Made by a program: the position numbers and the translations under genes. The notes under the pieces are model-generated. The model was not told where the DNA came from. It saw only the letters and a list, made by a program, of their open reading frames with translations, and did no database searches. DNA of 60,296 nt from Burkholderia puraquae (GTDB lineage: Bacteria; Pseudomonadota; Gammaproteobacteria; Burkholderiales; Burkholderiaceae), in assembly GCF_002099195.1 (NCBI RefSeq), contig NZ_NBYX01000034.1, positions 1 to 60,296 on the forward strand. Reading direction: 5' to 3'. Shown in pieces: positions 9,204 through 18,867 of this stretch. Every line of letters starts with the position of its first letter. Within the stretch, counting starts at the first letter, position 1.

Positions 9204-10394
9204 ATGACGACTCAGGATCCGATCGTAATCGTTGGCACGGCGCGTACGCCGATGGGTGGTTTTCAGGGCGATCTGGCGGCGGCCAGCGCGAGCGACCTTG
9301 GCGCGGTAGCGATTCGCGCGGCGCTCGAGCGCGCGAACGTGCCGGCAGAGCGTATCGATGAAATCGTGTTCGGCTGCGTGCTGCCGGCGGGCCAGGGCCA
9401 GGCACCGGCGCGGCAGGCCGCGTTGAAGGCCGGGCTGCCGCTCGCGGCGGGCGCGACCACGGTCAACAAGATGTGCGGCTCGGGGATGAAGGCCGCGATG
9501 TTTGTACATGACCTGCTGCTGGCGGGTTCGGCGGGCGCGGCCGTCGCGGGCGGGATGGAGAGCATGACGAACGCGCCGTACCTGCTGCCGAAGGCGCGCG
9601 CGGGGATGCGCATGGGTCACGGGCAGGTGCTCGACCACATGTTCCTCGACGGGCTCGAGGACGCGTACGAGAAGGGCCGCCTGATGGGCACGTTTGCCGA
9701 GGATTGCGCGCAGGCATACCAGTTCACGCGCGAGGCACAGGATGCGTTCGCGATCGCGTCGCTGACGCGCGCGCAACGCGCGATCGCCGAAGGGCATTTC
9801 GTGTCGGAGATCGCACCGGTGACCGTGAAGGCGGGCAAGACCGACACCGTCGTGTCGATCGACGAACAGCCGGGCAAGGCGAAGCTCGACAAGATCCCGA
9901 CGCTGAAGCCGGCCTTCCGCGACGGCGGCACGGTGACGGCCGCCAACGCGTCGTCGATTTCGGACGGCGCGGCCGCGCTCGTGATGATGCGCCGCTCGGA
10001 AGCCGAGCGCCTCGGTCTCACGCCGAAGGCCGTGATCGTCGGGCATTCGACCTACGCGGACAAGCCGGGCCTGTTCGCGACCGCGCCGATTGGCGCGCTG
10101 CGCAAGCTGTCGGAGAAAACCGGCTGGAACCTGCGCGACGTCGACCTGTTCGAGATCAACGAAGCATTCGCGGTGGTGCCGATGGCCGCGATGCGCGATC
10201 TCGACTTGCCGCACGAGAAGGTCAACGTGCACGGCGGCGCGTGCGCGCTCGGCCATCCGATCGGTGCGTCGGGTGCACGCGTGATGGTGACGCTGCTGGC
10301 CGCGCTCGAAACGTATGGCATGAAGCGCGGCATCGCGTCGCTGTGCATCGGCGGCGGCGAGGCGACGGCGATCGCGATCGAGCGCATCGCATAA
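9204..10394 (+). CDS. Acetyl-CoA C-acyltransferase (thiolase)
   Basis: A 396-residue thiolase with the acylation cysteine Cys91 in NKMCGSGMKA, the GHPIG histidine near 351 and the second active-site cysteine near 381 in CIGGGEA. It is of the usual length. It is the last gene of the AMP-synthetase/SDR/thiolase operon and should cleave a 3-ketoacyl-CoA to acetyl-CoA plus a shortened acyl-CoA, or act in the reverse direction. It is followed by a strong hairpin. Confidence 0.92.
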   Translation: MTTQDPIVIVGTARTPMGGFQGDLAAASASDLGAVAIRAALERANVPAERIDEIVFGCVLPAGQGQAPARQAALKAGLPLAAGATTVNKMCGSGMKAAMFVHDLLLAGSAGAAVAGGMESMTNAPYLLPKARAGMRMGHGQVLDHMFLDGLEDAYEKGRLMGTFAEDCAQAYQFTREAQDAFAIASLTRAQRAIAEGHFVSEIAPVTVKAGKTDTVVSIDEQPGKAKLDKIPTLKPAFRDGGTVTAANASSISDGAAALVMMRRSEAERLGLTPKAVIVGHSTYADKPGLFATAPIGALRKLSEKTGWNLRDVDLFEINEAFAVVPMAAMRDLDLPHEKVNVHGGACALGHPIGASGARVMVTLLAALETYGMKRGIASLCIGGGEATAIAIERIA

Positions 10395-10440
10395 CGCATC
10401 ACGCATCACGCAGAGTACGCACGCTGCGACGCAGGCGACG

Positions 10441-10471
10441 GGTATCGCACGGGAAACACCGGTGCGATACC
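10441..10471. terminator. Intrinsic, probably bidirectional terminator
   Basis: Perfect 10-base arms GGTATCGCAC (10441-10450) and GTGCGATACC (10462-10471) enclose an 11-base loop. They are followed by the T-containing stretch TGTCTTGCTTTT. The hairpin sits between convergent genes, the thiolase (plus) and the TetR regulator (minus). Confidence 0.8.
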
Positions 10472-10502
10472 TGTCTTGCTTTTGCCGGATCGCGTTGTCG
10501 CG

Positions 10503-11195
10503 CTACGCCTTCGCGTGCGGCGACACCGCACCGCACGCGCGAATCACGAGCTGCACGACCTGCTCGGTCCGCTCGTCGAATGCCTTCTGCGTGAACGCAC
10601 GCTTGCCGCTCAGCGCGCGGATCTGCGCATCGAAATCTGCGTAGTGCTGCGTGGTCGCCCAGATCAGGTACATCAGCGCGTGCGCGTCGATCGGCGCGAG
10701 CAGCCCGCGCGCGATCCAGCCGTCGATCACTTTCACGCGCGTGTCGAACCACGGCTTCACGCGTCCCGCCAGGATGTCCTGCATGTGCTCCGCGCCCTGG
10801 ATGATCTCGTTGGCCCAGACCTTCGAGCCGAGCGGCCGCCGCCGCGACAGTGCCATCTTCGCGCGCACGTAGCCGCCGATCGCTGCCACCGGATCGTCGT
10901 CGGCCTCGAATGTGCCGGCGGCGCGATGCCAGTCCTCGAACAGGTCGTCGAGCACGCGGCGGTACAACGCAAGCTTTGTCGGGAAGTAGTAATGCAGGTT
11001 GGCTTTCGGCAGGCCGGCGCGCTCCGCGATCATCGCGGTGCTCGCGCCGTCGAGCCCGCGTTCCGCAAACACGGCCTCCGCACAGGCGAGCAGATGCGCT
11101 TCGTTGGACTCGCGGATGTGCGCCTTGCGTCGCCGCAAAGGCACGGGCGCTTCGTCGCTGTCGGTGGCTTTGGTTGCCGCCTCGTCATGTCTCAT
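10503..11195 (-). CDS. TetR-family regulator of the pyrimidine catabolic block (RutR-like)
   Basis: A 230-residue protein with an N-terminal TetR helix-turn-helix (ASTAMIAERAGLPKANLHYY FPTK, about residues 50-75). Its C-terminal ligand domain is of the RutR/YcdC type (KVWANEIIQGAEHM, and MYLIWATTQHYADF). Known RutR binds uracil or thymine and controls pyrimidine use. Here the gene is divergent from the N-carbamoyl hydrolase and the rest of the reductive pyrimidine genes, which supports the same role. Naming it rutR outright would go beyond what is visible. Confidence 0.85.
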   Translation of the reverse strand: MRHDEAATKATDSDEAPVPLRRRKAHIRESNEAHLLACAEAVFAERGLDGASTAMIAERAGLPKANLHYYFPTKLALYRRVLDDLFEDWHRAAGTFEADDDPVAAIGGYVRAKMALSRRRPLGSKVWANEIIQGAEHMQDILAGRVKPWFDTRVKVIDGWIARGLLAPIDAHALMYLIWATTQHYADFDAQIRALSGKRAFTQKAFDERTEQVVQLVIRACGAVSPHAKA

Positions 11196-11372
11196 CGTTG
11201 CCCTCGCGCGGCGGGTGTGCCGCGTTGGGCTTCATTCTAGCCGCTGATCCGCATCGAACGCACGTGTGCGGACATCGCGCATCCGCCGCGATGCTGCGTT
11301 GCGATGGCACGTTTCTCGCTCTATTCATTCACGCAAGAAAGACATTGATTTGGTCATTTTGATCGTCTAAAA

Positions 11373-11390
11373 CCTGTCCAATCGGACAGG
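11373..11390. promoter_or_regulatory. Candidate TetR operator in divergent promoter region
   Basis: CCTGTCC-AATC-GGACAGG is a perfect 7+7 inverted repeat with a 4-base spacer. It lies in the 356-base region (11196-11551) between the divergent tetR and N-carbamoyl hydrolase genes, 177 bases from tetR and 161 bases before the hydrolase start. It is not the E. coli RutR consensus. That it is the operator is inferred from position and symmetry. The rest of the gap shows nothing else notable. Confidence 0.5.
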
Positions 11391-11551
11391 ATTCGACGAG
11401 CGGCGGAAACCCTTCAACCCGATTCGTCGGACGATCTTCATGAACGACCGGAGCATGCACCGCACTTGGGCGGCGTTGCCCCGAAACAGGCATGACACGC
11501 ACCGGCACAGACCGGGCTGACGACATCACCGACCCCACAGGAGCGATACGA

Positions 11552-12832
11552 ATGGACGCGGTATCGGAAACAGTGAAACGGGCACCTTTCGACACGTCGA
11601 TCAAGGTCGACGGCAAGCGGTTGTGGGACAGCCTGATGGAAGTCGCGAAGATCGGCGCGACGCCGAAGGGCGGCGTATGCCGCCTCGCGCTGACCGATCT
11701 CGACAAGGCCGGCCGCGACCTGATCGTCGGCTGGGCGAAGGCCGCCGGCTGCACGGTGACGGTCGATACGATGGGCAACGTGTTCATGCGCCGCGCGGGC
11801 CGGGTGGCCGATGCGGCGCCGGTCGTCACGGGCTCGCACGCGGATTCGCAGCCGACGGGCGGCCGCTTCGACGGCATCTACGGCGTGCTCGGCGGCCTCG
11901 AGGTGATTCGCAGTCTCAACGATCGCGGCATCGAGACCGAGCATCCGGTCGAGGTCGTGATCTGGACCAATGAAGAAGGCTCGCGCTTTGCGCCCGCGAT
12001 GGTCGCATCGGGCGTGTTCGCCGGCGTATTCCCGCTCGAATACGGGTTGTCGCGCAAGGATGTGGACGGCAAGACGATCGGCGAGGAGCTGGCACGCATC
12101 GGCTACGCAGGTGACGTGCCGTGCGGCGGGCGCAAGCTGCACGCGGCGTTCGAGCTGCATATCGAGCAGGGGCCGATTCTCGAGGCGGAATGCAAGACGA
12201 TCGGCGTCGTGACCGATGCGCAAGGGCAGCGCTGGTACGAGATCACGTTCACCGGGCAGGAAGCACACGCGGGGCCGACGCCGATGCCGCGCCGGCGCGA
12301 CGCGCTGCTCGGTGCGTCGCGCGTGGTCGATCTCGTCAACCGGATCGGCCTCGATCATGCGCCGTTCGGCTGCGCGACGGTCGGCATGATGCAGGTTCAT
12401 CCGAACTCGCGCAACGTGATTCCCGGCCGCGTGTTCTTCACCGTCGATTTCCGTCATCCGGACGACGCCGTGCTCGCGAAGATGGATGCCGCGCTGCGCG
12501 ACGGCGTGGCACGCATCGCGGCCGATATCGGGCTCGAGACCGAACTCGAGCAGATTTTCTATTACAAGCCGGTTGCGTTCGATTCTGCATGTGTGGAGGC
12601 CGTGCGCGGCGCGGCCGACCGCTTCGGCTACTCGCATCGCGACATCGTGTCGGGCGCCGGCCACGACGCGTGCTACCTCGCGCAGGTCGCGCCGACGTCG
12701 ATGGTGTTCGTGCCGTGTGTCGACGGCATCAGCCACAACGAGATCGAGGATGCGACGCCCGCTTGGATCGAGGCCGGCGCGAACGTGCTGCTGCACGCGA
12801 TGCTGTCGCGCGCATGCGAGCCGGCTTCATGA
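11552..12832 (+). CDS. N-carbamoyl-beta-alanine amidohydrolase (beta-ureidopropionase), M20 family
   Basis: A 426-residue zinc hydrolase of the HyuC/AmaB/PydC type. Metal-site segments visible are GSHADSQPTGGRFDG, TNEEGSRFAPAM, AFELHIEQGPILE, and SGAGHDACYLA with the C-terminal DGISHNEIE. Substrate-gate region FTGQEAHAGPTPM is also conserved. In reductive pyrimidine breakdown it cleaves N-carbamoyl-beta-alanine (or the methyl analogue) to beta-alanine, CO2 and ammonia. The start at 11552 has GGAG at a proper distance. It is the first gene of the operon divergent from the TetR regulator. Confidence 0.88.
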   Translation: MDAVSETVKRAPFDTSIKVDGKRLWDSLMEVAKIGATPKGGVCRLALTDLDKAGRDLIVGWAKAAGCTVTVDTMGNVFMRRAGRVADAAPVVTGSHADSQPTGGRFDGIYGVLGGLEVIRSLNDRGIETEHPVEVVIWTNEEGSRFAPAMVASGVFAGVFPLEYGLSRKDVDGKTIGEELARIGYAGDVPCGGRKLHAAFELHIEQGPILEAECKTIGVVTDAQGQRWYEITFTGQEAHAGPTPMPRRRDALLGASRVVDLVNRIGLDHAPFGCATVGMMQVHPNSRNVIPGRVFFTVDFRHPDDAVLAKMDAALRDGVARIAADIGLETELEQIFYYKPVAFDSACVEAVRGAADRFGYSHRDIVSGAGHDACYLAQVAPTSMVFVPCVDGISHNEIEDATPAWIEAGANVLLHAMLSRACEPAS

Positions 12833-12968
12833 CGCAGAGACCGTAGCGGCCGGCAGGCTGCTCAATGCCTGGACAGCCTGACCGTAGGATTCCCAAGAAC
12901 GACCGCCCCGACTGTGCATTCGCAGCCGGCGGGGACGGCTTTGTCTCCACCCAGTCGAAGGAACGCGT

Positions 12969-14306
12969 ATGACCACCAAGCCAACCGGCGATATCGCCGC
13001 GCATCGCCTGTCGTCCACGCAACTCTCGTGCGAATTCGCCGATATCGCGCCGCTGCTCGATCCGACTGCCGCAGCGGCCGCCGCCAGCCGCTGCCACTAC
13101 TGCTACGACGCGCCGTGCGTGCAGGCCTGCCCGACGCAGATCGACATCCCGAGCTTCATCCGCAAGATCGGCAACGGCAACCTGAAAGGCGCCGCGACCG
13201 ACATCCTGTCGGCGAATCCGCTCGGCGGGATGTGCGCACGCGTGTGCCCGACCGAGATCCTGTGCGAAGGCGCATGCGTGCGCAACCACCAGGATGCGCA
13301 GCCCGTTGCGATCGGCGCGCTGCAGCGGCATGCGACCGACTGGGCGATGGAGACCGGCGCGGTGCGCTTCACGCGCGCGCCGGACACGGGCCGCCACGTC
13401 GCGGTGGTCGGCGCGGGGCCGGCCGGGCTCGCGTGTGCGCACCGGCTCGCGCTCGCCGGGCACCGTGTCACGCTGTTCGACGCGCGCCAGAAGGCCGGTG
13501 GCCTCAACGAATACGGGATCGCCGCGTACAAGACCGTCGACGACTTCGCTCAGCGTGAAGTCGAGTGGCTGCTGTCGGTGGGCGGCATCACGCTGAACAC
13601 CGGCGTCACGCTTGGCCGCGATATCACGCTCGACGCGCTGCGCGAGCAGCACGACGCGGTGTTTCTCGCGATGGGCCTCGGCGGCGTGCGCGCGCTCGCG
13701 ATCGACGGCGAGCAACTGGCCGGCGTGATGAATGCCGTCGACTTCATCGAGCAGGTGCGGCAGGCCGATGTGCTCGAGAACGTGCCGGTCGGGCGGCGCG
13801 TGGTCGTGATCGGCGGCGGCAATACGGCCATCGATGCTGCGGTGCAGAGCCGCAAGCTCGGTGCCGAGCGCGTGACGATGGTGTACCGGCGCGGGGTGGA
13901 CGCGATGAGCGCGACATGGGCCGAGCGCGAGTTCGCGCAGAAGTGCGGCGTGACGCTCGTCACGCACGCGAAGCCCGTGCGTATGGCGGGCGCGAACGGG
14001 CAGGTGACGGGGGTCGAGTTCGAGGCGGTATCGGGCGAGCGCTTCACCGTCGATGCGGACATGGTGCTGAAGGCGATCGGCCAGACGCTGGTGCAGGACG
14101 GCGTTGACGCCGCGCTGCTGACGGCGGACGGCGCGCGCATCGCGGTGGACGCGGGCGGGCGCACCGCATGGCCCGACGTGTGGGCCGGCGGCGACTGCGC
14201 GGCGACGGATGGCATCGACCTCACGGTGCAGGCCGTCCAGGACGGCAAGCGTGCGGCCGCGTCGATCGACGCGGCGCTCGCGCAGCGCGACGCGAAGGCT
14301 GCGTGA
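12969..14306 (+). CDS. preT: NAD-dependent dihydropyrimidine dehydrogenase, flavoprotein subunit PreT
   Basis: A 445-residue protein with an N-terminal [4Fe-4S] region (CHYCYDAPCVQACP, then CARVCPTEILCEGACVRN), an FAD motif GAGPAGLACAHRL and an NAD-binding GGGNTAIDAAVQS. This is the layout of PreT, the GltD-like partner that passes electrons from NADH to PreA for reducing uracil or thymine to the dihydro-bases. It lies 64 bases upstream of preA, with which it forms the enzyme. Length agrees with known PreT. Confidence 0.93.
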   Translation: MTTKPTGDIAAHRLSSTQLSCEFADIAPLLDPTAAAAAASRCHYCYDAPCVQACPTQIDIPSFIRKIGNGNLKGAATDILSANPLGGMCARVCPTEILCEGACVRNHQDAQPVAIGALQRHATDWAMETGAVRFTRAPDTGRHVAVVGAGPAGLACAHRLALAGHRVTLFDARQKAGGLNEYGIAAYKTVDDFAQREVEWLLSVGGITLNTGVTLGRDITLDALREQHDAVFLAMGLGGVRALAIDGEQLAGVMNAVDFIEQVRQADVLENVPVGRRVVVIGGGNTAIDAAVQSRKLGAERVTMVYRRGVDAMSATWAEREFAQKCGVTLVTHAKPVRMAGANGQVTGVEFEAVSGERFTVDADMVLKAIGQTLVQDGVDAALLTADGARIAVDAGGRTAWPDVWAGGDCAATDGIDLTVQAVQDGKRAAASIDAALAQRDAKAA

Positions 14307-14370
14307 CCGCATCACGCGCGAAACGCACCACGAGCACAACGAACACGACCTCACTCTCACGGAGCCGAAC

Positions 14371-15690
14371 ATGGCCGACCTTCGCTGCACCATCGCGGGC
14401 ATCACATCGCCGAATCCCTTCTGGCTCGCGTCCGCGCCGCCGACCGACAAGGCCTACAACGTGAACCGCGCGTTCGAGGCGGGCTGGGGCGGTGTCGTCT
14501 GGAAGACGCTCGGGCTCGATCCGCACGTCGTCAACGTCAGTTCGCGCTACGGCGCCGTGCAGTGGAACGGTCAGCGCATCGCCGGGCTGAACAACATCGA
14601 GCTGATCACCGACCGTCCGCTCGACGTGAACCTGAGAGAGATCGCGCAGGTGAAGCGCGACTGGCCGGATCGCGCGCTGATCGTGTCGCTGATGGTGCCG
14701 TGCAACGAGCGCGACTGGAAATGGATCCTGCCGCTCGTCGAGGACACGGGCGCCGACGCGGTCGAGCTGAACTTCGGCTGCCCGCACGGGATGAGCGAGC
14801 GCGGGATGGGCGCGGCGGTCGGGCAGGTACCCGAGTATGTGGAGATGGTCACGCGCTGGGTGAAGGAAGGCACGAAGCTACCGTGCCTCGTGAAGCTCAC
14901 GCCGAACATCAGCGACATCCGGATGGGGTCGCGCGCCGCGTACAAGGGCGGTGCGGATGGTGTATCGCTGATCAACACGATCAACTCGATCGTCGCGGTC
15001 GATCTCGACCACATGGCGCCGATGCCGACCGTCGACGGCAAGGGCACGCACGGCGGCTATTGCGGCCCGGCGGTCAAGCCGATCGCATTGAACATGGTCG
15101 CGGAGATCGCGCGCGATCCGGAAACGCCGAACCTGCCGATCTCGGGCATCGGCGGCATCTCGACGTGGCGCGACGCGGCCGAGTTCATGGTGCTCGGCGC
15201 CGGCAGCGTGCAGGTGTGCACCGCCGCGATGCATTACGGCTTCCGGATCGTGTCGGATCTCGCCGACGGGCTGTCGAACTGGATGGACGAGAAGGGCTAC
15301 GCGACGCTCGACGACATCCGCGGCCGCGCGGTGCCGAACGTGACCGACTGGAAATACCTGAACCTGAAGTACGACATCAAGGCGCGCATCGACCAGGATC
15401 GCTGCATCCAGTGCGGGCTGTGCCATATTGCGTGCGAGGACACGTCGCACCAGGCGATCACGGCGACGAAGGACGGCGTGCGCCACTTCGAAGTGGTGGA
15501 TTCCGAATGCGTCGGGTGCAATCTTTGCATGCATGTGTGTCCGGTCGAGCAATGCATCACGATGGAGCGTGTCGATTCGGGCGACTACGCGAACTGGACC
15601 ACGCATCCGAACAATCCGGCGAGCGCGGAGGCGGGTGCGAGTGCAGGCGCGGCGGCAGCACCCGAGAAGCACGCGAAGAAGGCTGCCTGA
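14371..15690 (+). CDS. preA: NAD-dependent dihydropyrimidine dehydrogenase subunit PreA
   Basis: A 439-residue protein starting MADLRCTIAGI at ATG 14371. The N-terminal FMN TIM barrel resembles class-1 dihydroorotate dehydrogenases (ELNFGCPHGMSERGMG, GADGVSLINTINS, ISGIGGISTWRDAAEF). The C-terminal ferredoxin domain has two [4Fe-4S] motifs, CIQCGLCHIACEDTSH and CVGCNLCMHVCPVEQC. It reduces uracil and thymine at the FMN site with electrons from PreT. The alanine/lysine-rich tail is unremarkable. Confidence 0.95.
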   Translation: MADLRCTIAGITSPNPFWLASAPPTDKAYNVNRAFEAGWGGVVWKTLGLDPHVVNVSSRYGAVQWNGQRIAGLNNIELITDRPLDVNLREIAQVKRDWPDRALIVSLMVPCNERDWKWILPLVEDTGADAVELNFGCPHGMSERGMGAAVGQVPEYVEMVTRWVKEGTKLPCLVKLTPNISDIRMGSRAAYKGGADGVSLINTINSIVAVDLDHMAPMPTVDGKGTHGGYCGPAVKPIALNMVAEIARDPETPNLPISGIGGISTWRDAAEFMVLGAGSVQVCTAAMHYGFRIVSDLADGLSNWMDEKGYATLDDIRGRAVPNVTDWKYLNLKYDIKARIDQDRCIQCGLCHIACEDTSHQAITATKDGVRHFEVVDSECVGCNLCMHVCPVEQCITMERVDSGDYANWTTHPNNPASAEAGASAGAAAAPEKHAKKAA

Positions 15691-15792
15691 CCGGCGTCCG
15701 GCGGCGCGGGCCATCCTGTGCCGCCGCTTTTCGTTCCACCCGGGCCGGCATCGCACGATGCCGGCGCTGACGTTTCTCGTGGAGTGCGTTCG

Positions 15793-17301
15793 ATGAATCA
15801 CGCAGCGAATCCCGCCAATCCCGACAGCGCCGCGGCGCCGGGCGGCAGCCTGTACAACGACGACCTCGCGCCGACGACGCCGGCGCAGCGCACGTGGAAG
15901 TGGTATCACTTCGCGGCGCTGTGGGTCGGGATGGTGATGAACATCGCGTCGTACATGCTTGCGGCCGGGCTGATCCAGGAAGGCATGTCGCCGTGGCAGG
16001 CGGTGACGACGGTGCTGCTCGGCAACCTGATCGTGCTCGTGCCGATGCTGCTGATCGGCCATGCGGGCGCGAAGCACGGGATTCCGTACGCAGTGCTCGT
16101 GCGTGCGTCGTTCGGCACGCAGGGCGCGAAGCTGCCGGCGCTGCTGCGCGCGATCGTCGCATGCGGCTGGTACGGGATCCAGACCTGGCTCGGCGGCAGT
16201 GCGATCTATACGCTGCTGAACATCCTGACCGGCAACGCGCTGCACGGTGCGGCGCTGCCGGTCGTCGGCATCGGGTTCGGGCAGCTCGCGTGCTTCCTCG
16301 TGTTCTGGGCGCTGCAGCTCTACTTCATCTGGCACGGCACCGATTCGATTCGCTGGCTCGAGAGCTGGTCCGCGCCGATCAAGGTCGTGATGTGCGTGGC
16401 GCTCGTATGGTGGGCGACGTCGAAGGCGGGCGGCTTCGGCACGATGCTGTCGGCACCGTCGCAGTTCGCGGCGGGCGGCAAGAAGGCCGGGCTGTTCTGG
16501 GCGACCTTCTGGCCGGGCCTGACCGCGATGGTCGGCTTCTGGGCGACGCTCGCACTGAACATTCCCGACTTCACGCGCTTCGCGCGTTCGCAGCGCGACC
16601 AGATGATCGGGCAGTCGATCGGGCTGCCGTTGCCGATGGCGCTGCTGTCGGTGGTGTCGGTCGTCGTGACGTCGGCCACCGTCGTGATCTACGGCAACGC
16701 GATCTGGGACCCGATCGACCTGACGAGCCGGATGACGGGCATCGGCGTGGGCATCGCGCTCGTGATCCTCACGCTCGACACGATGTGCTGCAACCTCGCC
16801 GCAAATCTCGTCGGCCCCGCGTACGACTTCTCGAGCCTGTGGCCGAAGGCGATTTCGTACCGCACGGGCGGAATGATCACCGCGACGATCGCGATCGTGA
16901 TGATGCCGTGGAAGATCCTCGCGACGACGGACGGCTACATCTTCACCTGGCTCGTCGGCTATTCGGCGCTGCTCGGGCCCGTGGCGGGGATCCTGATGGT
17001 CGACTACTTCCTGATTCGCGGCACGCGGCTCGACACGCGCGCGCTGTTCGACGAGCGCGGCGGCTTCAGCTACGCGCGCGGCTGGAATCCGGCCGCGCTG
17101 GCCGCGCTCGCGGCCGGCGTGTTGCCTAACCTGCCCGGATTCCTGCACACGGCGTTTCCGGCGTCGTTTCCGAACGTGCCGGCGTTCTTCAACACGCTTT
17201 ATACGTACGCGTGGTTCGTCGGCCTCGTGCTCGCGTCATGCGTGTACGGCACCTGGATGAAGTGGCGCGCCGGACAGCGCGCGCAGGTCGCGAGCGCATG
17301 A
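15793..17301 (+). CDS. NCS1-family nucleobase permease (uracil/allantoin/cytosine type)
   Basis: A 502-residue integral membrane protein with about twelve membrane segments. It contains the N-terminal NCS1 signatures SLYNDDLAPTTPAQRTW and WVGMVMNIASYM, the IQTWLGG motif and NIPDFTRFARSQ. These match Mhp1/PucI-type nucleobase or hydantoin:cation symporters. ATG 15793 with GGAG upstream is preferred over an earlier in-frame ATG. Its place between preA and dihydropyrimidinase indicates import of uracil, thymine or a dihydropyrimidine/hydantoin. Confidence 0.9.
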   Translation: MNHAANPANPDSAAAPGGSLYNDDLAPTTPAQRTWKWYHFAALWVGMVMNIASYMLAAGLIQEGMSPWQAVTTVLLGNLIVLVPMLLIGHAGAKHGIPYAVLVRASFGTQGAKLPALLRAIVACGWYGIQTWLGGSAIYTLLNILTGNALHGAALPVVGIGFGQLACFLVFWALQLYFIWHGTDSIRWLESWSAPIKVVMCVALVWWATSKAGGFGTMLSAPSQFAAGGKKAGLFWATFWPGLTAMVGFWATLALNIPDFTRFARSQRDQMIGQSIGLPLPMALLSVVSVVVTSATVVIYGNAIWDPIDLTSRMTGIGVGIALVILTLDTMCCNLAANLVGPAYDFSSLWPKAISYRTGGMITATIAIVMMPWKILATTDGYIFTWLVGYSALLGPVAGILMVDYFLIRGTRLDTRALFDERGGFSYARGWNPAALAALAAGVLPNLPGFLHTAFPASFPNVPAFFNTLYTYAWFVGLVLASCVYGTWMKWRAGQRAQVASA

Positions 17302-17362
17302 TAGGCACGATGCCCGCGATGTGTGCGATACGGCACCCGACAGTCAACGAGGAGGCAACCAA

Positions 17363-18820
17363 ATGGCAATCCTGATTCGCGGCGGCACCGTGGTCGATGC
17401 GGACCGCTCCTATCGCGCCGACGTGCTCTGCGCAGCCCCGGAAGACGGCGGCACGATCCTGCAGATCGCCGAGCAGATCGACGCGCCGGCCGGCGCGACC
17501 GTCGTCGATGCGCACGACCAGTACGTGATGCCGGGCGGCATCGACCCGCATACGCACATGGAGCTGCCGTTCATGGGCACGACCGCGAGCGATGACTTTT
17601 ACTCGGGTACGGCCGCCGGGCTCGCGGGCGGCACGACGAGCATCATCGACTTCGTGATCCCGAGCCCGAAGCAGCCGCTGATGGACGCGTTCCGCGAATG
17701 GCGCGGCTGGGCCGAGAAGGCGGCGGCCGACTACGGCTTCCACGTGGCCGTGACGTGGTGGGACGAGAGCGTGCATCGCGACATGGGCACGCTCGTGCGC
17801 GAGCATGGCGTGTCGAGCTTCAAGCACTTCATGGCGTACAAAAACGCGATCATGGCCGATGACGAGGTGCTCGTGAACAGCTTCTCGCGTTCACTCGAAC
17901 TCGGTGCGCTGCCGACCGTGCACGCGGAGAACGGCGAACTCGTGTTCCAGCTGCAGAAGGCGCTGCTCGCGCGCGGGATGACGGGGCCGGAGGCGCATCC
18001 GCTGTCGCGGCCGCCGGAGGTCGAGGGCGAGGCCGCGAACCGCGCGATCCGCATCGCGCAGGTGCTCGGCGTGCCCGTGTACATCGTGCACGTGTCGGCA
18101 AAGGATGCGGTCGATGCGATCACGCGTGCGCGCAGCGAAGGGCTGCGCGTGTTCGGCGAGGTGCTGCCGGGCCACCTGGTGATCGACGAGGCCGTCTATC
18201 GCGATCCGGACTGGACGCGTGCGGCCGCGCACGTGATGAGCCCGCCGTTCCGCTCGGCCGAGCATCGCGAGGCGCTGTGGCGCGGGCTGCAGGCCGGGCA
18301 GCTGCATACGACGGCGACCGACCACTGCGTATTCTGCGCATCGCAGAAGGCGATGGGACGCGACGATTTCACGAAGATTCCGAACGGCTGCGGCGGTGTC
18401 GAGGATCGCATGTCGGTGCTGTGGCATCACGGCGTGAATCACGGCCGCATCACGCCGAACGAGTTCGTGCGGATCACGTCGACGAACGCCGCGCAGATCT
18501 TCAACCTGTATCCGCGCAAGGGTGCCGTGCAGGTGGGCGCCGATGCCGACCTCGTCGTGTGGGACCCGGCCGCGACGAAGACGATCTCGGTGAAGACCCA
18601 TCATCAGCAGGTCGACTTCAACGTGTTCGAGGGGATGACGGTGCAAGGCGTCGCGACGCACACGCTCACGCGCGGCGCACTCGCGTGGGCCGACGGCGAT
18701 TTGCGCGCGGTGCGCGGTGCGGGCCGCTACCTGAAGCGCCCGCCGGCAGCCGGCTACTACGAGGCCGCGCGGATCGCGAACCGGCTGCGCGAACCGCATC
18801 CGGTCGAGCGCGCCGGCTGA
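17363..18820 (+). CDS. hydA: Dihydropyrimidinase (D-hydantoinase)
   Basis: A 485-residue cyclic amidohydrolase. It has the metal-binding GGIDPHTHMELPF, the carboxylated-lysine region SFKHFMAYKNA near residue 155, HAENGEL, YIVHVSAKDA and TTATDHCVF. It hydrolyses dihydrouracil or dihydrothymine to N-carbamoyl-beta-amino acids, the second step of the reductive route, feeding the M20 hydrolase at 11552. The start follows a GAGGAGG ribosome-binding site at 17350-17356. This is the last pathway gene before a terminator-like hairpin. Confidence 0.93.
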   Translation: MAILIRGGTVVDADRSYRADVLCAAPEDGGTILQIAEQIDAPAGATVVDAHDQYVMPGGIDPHTHMELPFMGTTASDDFYSGTAAGLAGGTTSIIDFVIPSPKQPLMDAFREWRGWAEKAAADYGFHVAVTWWDESVHRDMGTLVREHGVSSFKHFMAYKNAIMADDEVLVNSFSRSLELGALPTVHAENGELVFQLQKALLARGMTGPEAHPLSRPPEVEGEAANRAIRIAQVLGVPVYIVHVSAKDAVDAITRARSEGLRVFGEVLPGHLVIDEAVYRDPDWTRAAAHVMSPPFRSAEHREALWRGLQAGQLHTTATDHCVFCASQKAMGRDDFTKIPNGCGGVEDRMSVLWHHGVNHGRITPNEFVRITSTNAAQIFNLYPRKGAVQVGADADLVVWDPAATKTISVKTHHQQVDFNVFEGMTVQGVATHTLTRGALAWADGDLRAVRGAGRYLKRPPAAGYYEAARIANRLREPHPVERAG

Positions 18821-18867
18821 GCGGGGCGTATCGCGCGGGGGGGGTCGGTTCGAACGACACGCCCCGC
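18821..18867. terminator. Terminator-like hairpin after dihydropyrimidinase
   Basis: Nine-base arms GCGGGGCGT (18821-18829) and ACGCCCCGC (18859-18867) begin at the base after the stop codon. An alternative pairing GCGCGGGG/CCCCGCGC lies inside. The loop is long and the following T-rich stretch is weak, so termination strength is uncertain. Confidence 0.45.

Noticed and set aside
11345..11365. Possible classical RutR site TTGATTTGGTCA
   Set aside because: Only one half resembles TTGACCA-N2-TGGTCAA; the perfect palindrome 20 bases away is a better operator candidate.
11364..11380. GTCTA motif similar to the XRE-cluster palindrome
   Set aside because: Only the left arm matches; the right arm has no agreement, and the gene context is the unrelated pyrimidine operon.
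12729..14450. Long antisense open frame across preT (573 codons)
   Set aside because: High-GC coding strands give long open antisense frames; this one has no ribosome-binding site, no family motif and is rich in Arg/His/Ala. The same holds for the antisense frames at 14878-17148 and 30127-32571.
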